A stretch of 64,000 bases of DNA from CP2-2F sp034436355 (GTDB lineage Bacteria; Chloroflexota; Anaerolineae; Aggregatilineales; UBA2796). The stretch spans positions 1 through 64,000 of the forward strand of contig DAOTVQ010000031.1 of assembly GCA_034436355.1 (NCBI GenBank), written 5' to 3'. Below, in pieces: positions 34,544 to 42,150 of the stretch; the stretch's first letter is position 1; each line of letters opens with the position of its first letter. Both the position numbers and the translations under genes were made by a program. Below the pieces are notes generated by a model. It had not been told where the DNA came from. It saw only the letters and a list, made by a program, of their open reading frames with translations, and did not search any database.

Positions 34544-35206
34544 ATGGCGCGTGAAGGCTCGGAAACAAAAACAGGCATCAAATATCCATTGGTTGTGTAC
34601 CGTCTTTTGGCGCGCCGCTACCGTCCGGTGGGCGTGCTGCTGGTCGCCGTTGGTGCGCTGGCGCAGCTGCCGCGCTATGTGCCAGAACTGCGCTTTGCAG
34701 AGGCATTCATCACTTATGATCAGCTCTCGATGATTGGGTTGGCGGCTTTGCTCAGCGGGCTTGGCTTATTTGTAGTCTCGCTGCTGGAAGGGCGGCAAGC
34801 CTATGCCCAGTGCCTGCCCGATTATTTGCTGATCAACACAGCCGGCGGGCGCGTTGCCTGTGCCTATGCGCGCATCAATACGACCAAACTGACCATTCCC
34901 CGCGATGCCCTGGAGACCAAAAAAGTGCGCGGGCGCGATAAGGTGCTGATCAAGTGGCTGAGCAAGGTGCATAAAGACCGCGTGCTAGAGATTGAGTTGG
35001 CAGACTATCCGCTGCCAGAGCGCCAGCTTCGCAAGCGCCTGCATCCGTTCTTCTTCAGCGTGCGCCTAGAGCGCGGCTTGGTGTTGGTTGTGCCGAGCCC
35101 CGATAGGCTCAAATTCGAAATAGACACCGCCATCTCTCGCGCACGGGAAACCCGCCGCTTGGCAGAACAAGGCGAACGCGATCCGCTGGCTGCCTTTCGC
35201 CCTTAG
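34544..35206 (+). CDS. Membrane protein of unknown function at the head of the pyr locus
   Basis: 220 residues. Two hydrophobic helices (about 25-45 and 60-82) are followed by a soluble, basic, strand-rich domain (about 95-200) that could be PH-like, with repeated LTIP, LEIELADYPLP and RLERGLVLVVPSP strands. No catalytic motif was recognised. It is 11 bp upstream of pyrC and on the same strand, so probably co-transcribed. The reason for this link is unknown. AAGGATCG lies upstream of the ATG. Confidence 0.6.
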   Translation: MAREGSETKTGIKYPLVVYRLLARRYRPVGVLLVAVGALAQLPRYVPELRFAEAFITYDQLSMIGLAALLSGLGLFVVSLLEGRQAYAQCLPDYLLINTAGGRVACAYARINTTKLTIPRDALETKKVRGRDKVLIKWLSKVHKDRVLEIELADYPLPERQLRKRLHPFFFSVRLERGLVLVVPSPDRLKFEIDTAISRARETRRLAEQGERDPLAAFRP

Positions 35207-35217
35207 GGGGTGCGCCT

Positions 35218-36297
35218 ATGCCACGCCTTCGCCTGCCCAGCCTGATTGACGTTCATGTGCATTTGCGTGAGCCGGGTGGTGAACACAAAGAAGACTTTGA
35301 GAGCGGCACACGCGCCGCGCTGGCAGGTGGCATCACGGCTGTGCTGGCAATGCCCAACACACAGCCGCCACTGATCGACTCTGAAAGCCTTGCCCTTGCC
35401 GAGCGTGCCGCCGCAGCGCGTGCCTGCTGCGATTATGGCATTTATCTGGGCGCGTGTGCTGAGAATATCGGCTCGGCGGCAGCCCTTGCACCGCGCACCT
35501 GCGGCATGAAGTGCTACCTAAACGATACCTTTGGCACACTGCGGATCGATGCCGACGATCTGCACACGGTGCGCGAGCATTTCGAGCGTTTTCCGAAAGA
35601 TCGCCCGATGGTCTGCCACGCCGAAGGGCAGATGGCTGCCAGCGCCATTCTGTGCGCGCATTTGGCAAACCGCAGCGTGCATATCGCGCACGTCAGCCGC
35701 GCCGATGAGATTGTGCTCATTCGTGCGGCAAAGGAACGCGGCATCGCTGTCACTTGTGAAGTCTGCCCGCAGCACTTGTTCCTCAGCCTTGCGGACGCGC
35801 CGCGCTTGGGCAAAGGGCGCTGTGAGGTGCGCCCGCGCTTGGCAACGCCTGCTGATCAGGCGGCGCTGTGGGCAAACATGGCATATATTGACTGCATTGC
35901 CACCGACCACGCGCCGCACTTGCTCAGCGAGAAGGAGAGCGACTCGCCGCCGCCCGGCTTTCCCGGCGTCGAGACATCCTTCGCCCTGATGCTAACTGCT
36001 GTTCACGATGATCGCCTAACGCTAGATGACGTCTTGGCGCGCATGGCGTATAATCCGCGCCGTTTATTTGGCATCCGTGAACCTGAGCAGACCTGGATTG
36101 AGGTAGATACAGATGCCCTTTGGCAGCCGCGTGGTGCGCACATGCACTCGCGTGCCGCGTGGACGCCTTTTGAGGGCTGGACGCTGCGTGGGCGCGTTGA
36201 GTCAGTCACCTTGCGGGGTGTAGAAGTCTATCAGGGCGGCAGTTTTTCGGTGCAGGCAGGCTTTGGGCGTAATCTCGCGCCGATTCATCAGACTTAA
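35218..36297 (+). CDS. pyrC: Dihydroorotase, CAD-like
   Basis: 359 residues. Zinc ligands H13 and H15 (DVHVHLREPG), the lysine expected to be carboxylated K98 (GMKCYLNDTFGTLR), H134 (VCHAEGQ), H156-region HIAHVSR and the aspartate in ATDHAPH are all present. The GMKCYLNDTFGTL, RSVHIAHVSR and VTCEVCPQHLFLS segments are closer to the dihydroorotase domain of eukaryotic CAD than to long bacterial PyrC (about 425 residues), and the length fits the CAD domain. It converts carbamoyl aspartate to dihydroorotate. GGGGGTG precedes the ATG; pyrB follows. Confidence 0.92.
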   Translation: MPRLRLPSLIDVHVHLREPGGEHKEDFESGTRAALAGGITAVLAMPNTQPPLIDSESLALAERAAAARACCDYGIYLGACAENIGSAAALAPRTCGMKCYLNDTFGTLRIDADDLHTVREHFERFPKDRPMVCHAEGQMAASAILCAHLANRSVHIAHVSRADEIVLIRAAKERGIAVTCEVCPQHLFLSLADAPRLGKGRCEVRPRLATPADQAALWANMAYIDCIATDHAPHLLSEKESDSPPPGFPGVETSFALMLTAVHDDRLTLDDVLARMAYNPRRLFGIREPEQTWIEVDTDALWQPRGAHMHSRAAWTPFEGWTLRGRVESVTLRGVEVYQGGSFSVQAGFGRNLAPIHQT

Positions 36298-36311
36298 GCA
36301 GGATATTGGCT

Positions 36312-37304
36312 ATGACATTTGCGGCAAACACGATCAACATCCAATCGAGCCGCTTGCCGTTCGAGGCGCAGTATGACGGACGCTTCAAAGGCAAGCACAT
36401 CCTTTCCGTCTCACAGTTCGACGTTCACGATCTCGCCTACATCTTCGATGTAGCAGAAGAATTCCGCCTATTGGTGCGGCGCATCGGCGTGATGGACTTG
36501 CTCAAGGGCTACATCCTCGCCAACTTGTTCTACGAACCCTCCACGCGCACCTCATCTTCGTTCATCGCCGCCATGCAGCGCTTAGGTGGCACGGTCATCC
36601 CGATCAGCGAGGTGCGCTATTCCAGCGTCTCAAAGGGCGAGTCGCTGCCGGATACGATCCGCACCTTGGAGTGCTATGCCGATGTGATTGTGCTGCGCCA
36701 CTATGAGGTCGGTTCGGCTGGGTTGGCAGCACACTATGCGCGCAAGCCGATCATCAACGCCGGCGACGGTGTCGGCGAGCATCCAACGCAGGCGCTGCTC
36801 GATCTGTTCACCATCCTGCAAGAGCGCGGGCGCATAGATGGCTTAACGGTGACCATGCTTGGCGATTTGAAGTATGGGCGCACGGTGCATTCACTGGCAA
36901 AGCTGCTAGCGCTGTTCAACGTGCGCCTGATCTACGTTTCGCCGCCAGCCCTGAACATGCCCGATGAGTTGGTCGCCACTTTGACTGAGCGCGGCGTGCG
37001 CCAAGATCGCCACACCGATCTAGAAGGCGTGCTGCCCGAAACCGACGTGCTATATGTGACGCGCATTCAGAAAGAGCGCTTCACCGATGCTGAGGAGTAC
37101 GAACGCCTGAAGGACATCTACAGCATCACGCCGCACGTGCTGCGCGCTGCCAAGCCTGATATGACGCTGATGCATCCACTGCCGCGTGTCGGCGAGATTA
37201 GTATGGAAGTGGATAGCGATCCGCGGGCTGCCTATTTCCGTCAAATGGAATATGGCTTGTTTGTGCGTATGGCGCTCTTGGCATTGGTGCTAGGCAAGGC
37301 GTAA
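36312..37304 (+). CDS. pyrB: Aspartate carbamoyltransferase, CAD-like catalytic chain
   Basis: 330 residues from the ATG at 36312 (AGGA 8 bp upstream; a TTG six bases earlier is less likely). The carbamoyl phosphate loop FYEPSTRTSSSF (75-81 core), SKGESLPDT, INAGDGVGEHPTQALLD, GDLKYGRTVHSL, MHPLPR and the C-terminal VDSDPRAAYFRQMEYGLF followed by RMALLALVLG match the ATCase domain of CAD very closely. It makes carbamoyl aspartate. No pyrI regulatory chain is nearby. It sits between pyrC and the pyrFE fusion. Confidence 0.95.
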   Translation: MTFAANTINIQSSRLPFEAQYDGRFKGKHILSVSQFDVHDLAYIFDVAEEFRLLVRRIGVMDLLKGYILANLFYEPSTRTSSSFIAAMQRLGGTVIPISEVRYSSVSKGESLPDTIRTLECYADVIVLRHYEVGSAGLAAHYARKPIINAGDGVGEHPTQALLDLFTILQERGRIDGLTVTMLGDLKYGRTVHSLAKLLALFNVRLIYVSPPALNMPDELVATLTERGVRQDRHTDLEGVLPETDVLYVTRIQKERFTDAEEYERLKDIYSITPHVLRAAKPDMTLMHPLPRVGEISMEVDSDPRAAYFRQMEYGLFVRMALLALVLGKA

Positions 37305-37309
37305 AGACG

Positions 37310-38740
37310 ATGACCACACCGACTTTCTTCCAACGGCTAGAGGCACGGGCAAGCGCGATCAACTCGCTGTTGTGCGTGGGGCTTGATCCGCACCCTGATC
37401 TGCTGCCTGAACAGACTGCTGCCGCCGCACACGCCTTCTGCCTGCGCCTGATAGACGCCACGCACGACCTTGCCTGTGCCTTCAAACCGAACAGCGCCTT
37501 TTTCGAGGCACTGGGCGCCGAAGGCTATGCCGCCCTGCGCGAGGTGATCGCCTATGTGCGCCGCCGCGATCCCACTATCCCAATCATCCTGGATGCCAAA
37601 CGTGGCGATATTGCCAGCACCGCCGATGCTTATGCGACTGCTGCTTTTGCCTACCTTGAGGCAGACGCGATCACGATCAATCCGTACATGGGCTATGATG
37701 TGCTGACGCCGTTCCTGAATTACAGCGGCAAGGGTGTTTTTGTGCTGTGCCGCACCACCAATCCTGATGCGCGTGCTGTGCAGGAATTGTCTACCGATAC
37801 CTTCCAGCCGCTTTGGGAAGTGATCGCCTCTCAGGTGAAGGCGCTCAATCAGGCGGATCGGGTCGGTTTGGTGGCAAGCGCGCTGGATAGCAGCGATCTT
37901 GCCTACCTGCGGCGTGCCGATCCGCGCAGTTGGCTGCTCGTTCCCGGCGTCGGCGCGCAGGGCGGCGATCTGGAGTCGTGCGTGCATGGTGGCATTCGTG
38001 AGGACGGACTCGGCGTGCTGATCAATTCATCGCGCAGCTTGGCGCGTGCCGCCGATCCGCGTGCAGAAGCGCAGCGCCTGCGGGATGCGATCAACGCGGC
38101 GCGGACTGCCCATATACCAACGCTGCCCGCACCGCGTGATATTCAGCGGCGGCGTGTGGCGCTGGCACTGCGCGATGCTGGCTGTGTGCGCTTTGGTAAA
38201 TTCAAGCTGAAATCGGGTGTGGAATCGCCGATCTATCTCGATCTGCGCCGCTTGGTCTCTTTTCCGCACGCCCTGCATGATGTCTGCCTGTGGTTGGCAG
38301 AGCTGATCAAGCCGTTGGCATTTAACCACATCGCAGCCATTCCCTACGCGGCACTGCCTATCGGTGTGGTGACAGGGCAACTTGCGGGACGTTCGGTCAT
38401 CTATCCGCGCCGCGAGGCGAAGGACTACGGCACCGGCGTTGCAGTGGAAGGCGTCTTCACACGCGGCGATACTGCTTTGTTGGTAGATGATCTCGCCACG
38501 ACGGGCGAGAGCAAGTTTGAGGCAATCGCCCGCTTAGAGGCAGTCGGGCTGCATGTGCGCGATATTGCTGTGGTCGTAGATCGTGGGCAGGGCGCACGCC
38601 AGACGCTGGAAGAACAGGGCTACCGCTTCCACGCCCTGATCACGCTGCGCGAATTGCTGGATGAGCTAGAGCGCGTTGGCTATCTGGGTGCGGCACAGCG
38701 CGCTGAGGTAGATGCTTTTTTGCGTGGTGAACATGCCTAG
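37310..38740 (+). CDS. pyrFE: Bifunctional OMP decarboxylase - orotate phosphoribosyltransferase fusion
   Basis: 476 residues. The N-terminal half (1-275) is a type 2 PyrF (CVGLDPHPD, FKPNSAFFE, catalytic Lys97 in LDAKRGDIAST, ITINPYMGYD). The C-terminal part (about 285-470) is PyrE (FKLKSGVESPIYLDLR, IPYAALPIG, the PRPP-binding TALLVDDLATTGES). It performs the last two steps to UMP. The domain order is the reverse of animal UMP synthase. It starts 5 bp after pyrB. Both halves keep catalytic residues, so the fusion is probably active. Confidence 0.95.
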   Translation: MTTPTFFQRLEARASAINSLLCVGLDPHPDLLPEQTAAAAHAFCLRLIDATHDLACAFKPNSAFFEALGAEGYAALREVIAYVRRRDPTIPIILDAKRGDIASTADAYATAAFAYLEADAITINPYMGYDVLTPFLNYSGKGVFVLCRTTNPDARAVQELSTDTFQPLWEVIASQVKALNQADRVGLVASALDSSDLAYLRRADPRSWLLVPGVGAQGGDLESCVHGGIREDGLGVLINSSRSLARAADPRAEAQRLRDAINAARTAHIPTLPAPRDIQRRRVALALRDAGCVRFGKFKLKSGVESPIYLDLRRLVSFPHALHDVCLWLAELIKPLAFNHIAAIPYAALPIGVVTGQLAGRSVIYPRREAKDYGTGVAVEGVFTRGDTALLVDDLATTGESKFEAIARLEAVGLHVRDIAVVVDRGQGARQTLEEQGYRFHALITLRELLDELERVGYLGAAQRAEVDAFLRGEHA

Positions 38741-38756
38741 AAGCGAGGAATCTGCT

Positions 38757-39572
38757 ATGTACATCCCTGAGCGCGCTGCTTTGCTGGCAATTGATATTGG
38801 CAACACCAACATTACGCTTGGTTTGTGGTATGGCGGCGCATGGCGGCATGATTGGCGTGCGCGCACCGTCCACGACAAAATGCCTGATGAATATGCGGCA
38901 CTCCTCCGCAGCTTTCTGCGGGATGCCGGGTTAGGCTACGCTGTGATCAGCGATGTGGTGATTGCCAGTGTGGTGCCGCCGCTGACGCACGCCTTTGGTG
39001 AACTGACACGCAAAAGCATCGGCATACAGCCGCTGATCGTCAATGCGCGCACGCCGCTGGGCATTCAGCTTGAGGTGGATAACCCTGAACAAGTTGGTGC
39101 AGATCGCATTGTGAATGCCGCCGCCGTTCATCAACTCTACGGCGGACCTGCGATTGTGATTGACTTTGGCACCGCCACCACCTTCGATCTTATCTCGCGG
39201 CAGGGTAACTATATCGGTGGCAGCATTGCGCCGGGCATCGGCATCGCGCATGATGCGCTGGTGCGGCGCGCCGCGCAGCTTTACAAAGTGGAGTTAGCGC
39301 CGCCGCCTTCGCCCATTGGGCGCAACACAACGCATGCCATTCAGAGCGGCTTGTTTTTGGGCTATGTGTGCATGGTGGAAGGCTTGGTCAAACATCTGAA
39401 GGCTGCCATGCCTGAGGGCGAACAGGCAAAAGTGATCGCCACTGGTGGCTTGGCAAGTCTGTTCCAGCAGCACATCGCCGAGATCGAGATTATTGCGCCG
39501 ACGCTGACTCTAGACGGCTTGCGCCTGATCTACGAACTGAACATGCCGACACGCAGCACACCACAAGCCTAG
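38757..39572 (+). CDS. coaX: Type III pantothenate kinase
   Basis: 271 residues from the ATG at 38757 (GCGAGGA upstream; an in-frame start at 38712 lies inside pyrFE). The ASKHA-fold phosphate motif AIDIGNTNITLGLW, the PEQVGADRIVNAAA segment, IDFGTATTFD and GGSIAPGIGIAHDALVRRAAQL define CoaX. It phosphorylates pantothenate, the first step of CoA synthesis, and is not feedback-inhibited by CoA in studied members. It is 16 bp after pyrFE. Its stop overlaps that of the convergent gene in a shared CTAG. Confidence 0.95.
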   Translation: MYIPERAALLAIDIGNTNITLGLWYGGAWRHDWRARTVHDKMPDEYAALLRSFLRDAGLGYAVISDVVIASVVPPLTHAFGELTRKSIGIQPLIVNARTPLGIQLEVDNPEQVGADRIVNAAAVHQLYGGPAIVIDFGTATTFDLISRQGNYIGGSIAPGIGIAHDALVRRAAQLYKVELAPPPSPIGRNTTHAIQSGLFLGYVCMVEGLVKHLKAAMPEGEQAKVIATGGLASLFQQHIAEIEIIAPTLTLDGLRLIYELNMPTRSTPQA

Positions 39573-41704
39573 CTGCGTGTTTCCGCCACCAAGTTTACGG
39601 TATGGTGCGTGCGGAACAGGCTGTACAAGCCCGGCTTGCCGTTGATCGGGTTGAGGATGTTCTCCGCTTCCATGATCGATAGCCACAGCGCCAACGCTGC
39701 GCCGCTTACGCCAGTCTCGCGGGTGATGTTTGCAGCGTTGATCGGCTGGCGCTGATCGTAGAGGCGCAGCAGTGCCTGAATGAAGGCATTTCGTTCGCGC
39801 AGCGTCTCTTGGGTGATATTAGAAGATTCGACCACCGAAATGCCCTTCGTTTTGTAGGGGCTTTCAGGGTTGTCGTATTCACCAATCCGCACGGCACCAA
39901 GTTCTTGTAACCACTCGACAGCGCGTTGAAAGGTGACGCCCGAATCAAAGGCGCGTAGGCGACGGTGCAGGCTGCCTAAGGGACACCATGTGAAATTACG
40001 ATAGCTGGTGAATTGATCCACACTGACGATGATGCGCTTCATCATATCTTCCGTCTCAAGGTCACGCTTGACAACTTGTGTTGAGGAAGAATCAAGATCA
40101 TCATAGGAAGGTGTGTTGCCATTGATGCCAATTGGCGCGGGGCGCACCATCGGCGGCAGGTCAGGCGCCAGCTTGATGACTGGCACAAGGTCTTCAGGGT
40201 TGTGGCGGTGTGGCACCATCTCGCGGATGAGGATCCCCTCACGGACGAGGCAATCTACCCACTCCGAGCGCCAAGCGTCATCAGCGTTCATGCCGGGCTT
40301 GTCCAAGTCCCGATCCATCGCCACGCCTTTGAGCAGAAAGCCGTAGTTCACGTATTCCCAGCCGCGCACCTCTAGGGTGTTCGCCACACGCAGCACAATG
40401 CGATCACGGACAAGGCGCGTGCGCTCCACAATGGAATGCTCATCAATCGGCTGCACAAAATCTAAGCCATCGGTGTGGATTAGGCGCATAATGCCCATCG
40501 CCACTGCCTGCATAATCAGATCGCGCCCGCGTGCCGCCGAAACAACGGCGTGCGTCTCTTGAAGCTGCTCTTGGAGTGCTTCAAGGGTGACGTCTTGGCT
40601 GCCAACGCTGATCGCCAGCCGATCATATTGCAAGATCAGGCTTGACCACTGCGAAGGCGTGAAGGCAGTTCCAACGCTGCCAACGGACAGACTGGGCAAG
40701 GCGCTTGGCTGCCCAACGAATGCCTCATAGCGCGGCAAGCCTAAAAAGTCGTCCAGATATTCCACCTGCAAAGATGGGTTGGTCTCCAGCAGACGGCTGG
40801 TGCTGCCACACACGCCCCAGACGATCACCTGTTTGTTGCGCCCGCGCAGTGCCGAAAAGACCTCGTTAAAGTCGCGGTCGCCGCTGGCAATGATGAAGAT
40901 GTCGGCAAAGTTGGGCTGCGTGCTATCGGCAAGCACATCTTTCGCAATCCGCATATCGGCGCTGTTTTTACCGGGCAGGTTAAAGACGGGATCGATGTTG
41001 GCAAGGGCAAGGCGGCTGCTCGCCTCGTCCGAGACTTCACGCCCCGCCGAGTCGATTAGTGGTGGCAGGCTGCCACGCTTTCCCCAAGGCGCGTAAGCTG
41101 CCATCTTGATGATCTGCCCGTGCGCTTTAGCGTGCGTGCTAACGCCTTCCACCAACCGATCAAGGTTGACGGCATAGCCCTGTTCGTTCAGGCTGATAGC
41201 GATGTTCTCAAAATCAATGTAGAGCGCCACCGTCTTTGATTGAATGCCTAAGACCGATTCTAAAGGCTGGTAGATAATGTCATCCACATCTTCAGGGGCA
41301 TTATCTGCCCACACGCGCACACGGGCATTTTTGCGCTTTTGTACGCGGTCAATCAACGAAAGGATCTGTGGGCTGGTTGCCACGATGATTAGCTCATCAA
41401 TCGGCTGAGGATCGTTGGCAAAATATTCTTGCAGCATAGCATCGGCAAAGTGGGCGCGCTCTGCCACATTGAAGGTCTGAAAGCCTGCGCCTTCCATAAT
41501 CTGCTGGGCAGAGCTATTCAGCGCCTGTAGGCTTTCCCAATTGGCAATTGCAATCGCCTGAAGGCGGTCTACGCTCATCAGCCCGGCTGCCAACGCGGCT
41601 GTGTTACGCAGCCGTGAGGCTAAGTCATACAGATCAATGGCGAAGGCACGCCGTTGCAAGCCGCCCAGTAAGTCTTCTATATCTACGATAAGGTAAGCAG
41701 ACAT
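39569..41704 (-). CDS. Large NYN-domain protein (two NYN-like domains, winged-helix-like C-terminus)
   Basis: 711 residues. The second NYN/PIN-like domain (about 155-310) keeps the acidic residues: D164 (ALYIDFENI), D250 (KNSADMRIAKDVL) and D276/D278 (IIASGDRDFNEV), as in LabA/LOTUS-type ribonucleases. The first (1-135) has the same fold pattern, but the second motif is missing and the third is degenerate (IIVATSPQIL), so it may be structural. The C-terminal 350 residues contain several small helical winged-helix-like units, perhaps for RNA or DNA binding. A strong promoter precedes it. The role is unknown; RNA cleavage is plausible. Confidence 0.75.
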   Translation of the reverse strand: MSAYLIVDIEDLLGGLQRRAFAIDLYDLASRLRNTAALAAGLMSVDRLQAIAIANWESLQALNSSAQQIMEGAGFQTFNVAERAHFADAMLQEYFANDPQPIDELIIVATSPQILSLIDRVQKRKNARVRVWADNAPEDVDDIIYQPLESVLGIQSKTVALYIDFENIAISLNEQGYAVNLDRLVEGVSTHAKAHGQIIKMAAYAPWGKRGSLPPLIDSAGREVSDEASSRLALANIDPVFNLPGKNSADMRIAKDVLADSTQPNFADIFIIASGDRDFNEVFSALRGRNKQVIVWGVCGSTSRLLETNPSLQVEYLDDFLGLPRYEAFVGQPSALPSLSVGSVGTAFTPSQWSSLILQYDRLAISVGSQDVTLEALQEQLQETHAVVSAARGRDLIMQAVAMGIMRLIHTDGLDFVQPIDEHSIVERTRLVRDRIVLRVANTLEVRGWEYVNYGFLLKGVAMDRDLDKPGMNADDAWRSEWVDCLVREGILIREMVPHRHNPEDLVPVIKLAPDLPPMVRPAPIGINGNTPSYDDLDSSSTQVVKRDLETEDMMKRIIVSVDQFTSYRNFTWCPLGSLHRRLRAFDSGVTFQRAVEWLQELGAVRIGEYDNPESPYKTKGISVVESSNITQETLRERNAFIQALLRLYDQRQPINAANITRETGVSGAALALWLSIMEAENILNPINGKPGLYSLFRTHHTVNLVAETRS

Positions 41705-41739
41705 ACAAAATCCCCCAAGTATTTTGCGAGTGCGTTAGC

Positions 41740-41768
41740 ATTAAAATATAGTTGAGAAAAATTGTCAA
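41740..41768 (-). promoter_or_regulatory. Promoter of the NYN-domain gene
   Basis: On the minus strand TTGACA (41768-41763, perfect -35) and TTTAAT (41745-41740) are 17 bp apart. The ATG at 41704 is about 30 bp after the predicted start and is preceded by GGGGGA. Confidence 0.6.
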
Positions 41769-42068
41769 AACCAGATGCTTTTAATGATTGTCTGAATTGC
41801 CGAAGTGCAAATCTGAAAGAGCCTTAAACAAAACAAACAATCCGCGTATAGTACCAATTGTACCAATTTGAACGAGTGTCCGCAATAAGCAATTTTGTGC
41901 AAGCCTTTAACAAAACCGTAAGGCTGTGCAAATATTGAACAAGACTTTTGGTTATGAATTTTTGAGGAGCATCCCGCTCCCTGTGAAAAGTTGCTCTTGC
42001 CCGCTGTGGATCGGCTTGTGCTATTTACACCATTTTTTGAAAGCGAAACGCATTTTGTAACAAAGCTG

Positions 42069-42077
42069 TGGTATATA
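42069..42077 (+). promoter_or_regulatory. Candidate extended -10 promoter of glmS
   Basis: TGGTATATA fits TGnTATAAT; no clear -35 lies at the right distance. The glmS ATG is 73 bp downstream. Confidence 0.35.
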
Positions 42078-42150
42078 CATAGGGTGTGTTCGGCAGCAGC
42101 CAGACCGCCTTCACGCAGGATTGCCGAAGGGGACGAGAGGAAAACCAACT

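Larger units (their letters stand above)
41705..42150. other. AT-rich intergenic region between the NYN gene and glmS
   Basis: This stretch is clearly more AT-rich than the genes around it and contains no credible gene. It holds the leftward NYN promoter, a rightward extended -10 for glmS, a tandem 9 bp repeat GTACCAATT (41851-41868), a hairpin AGCCTT/AAGGCT (41902-41925) and a hairpin GGAGC/GCTCC (about 41966-41980). I could not fold it as a glmS ribozyme. A regulator binding site at the tandem repeat is possible. Confidence 0.5.

Noticed and set aside
41940..42150. glmS ribozyme or riboswitch
   Set aside because: The leader does not show the conserved core I could recognise; only simple hairpins are visible. 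A covariance-model search would be decisive.
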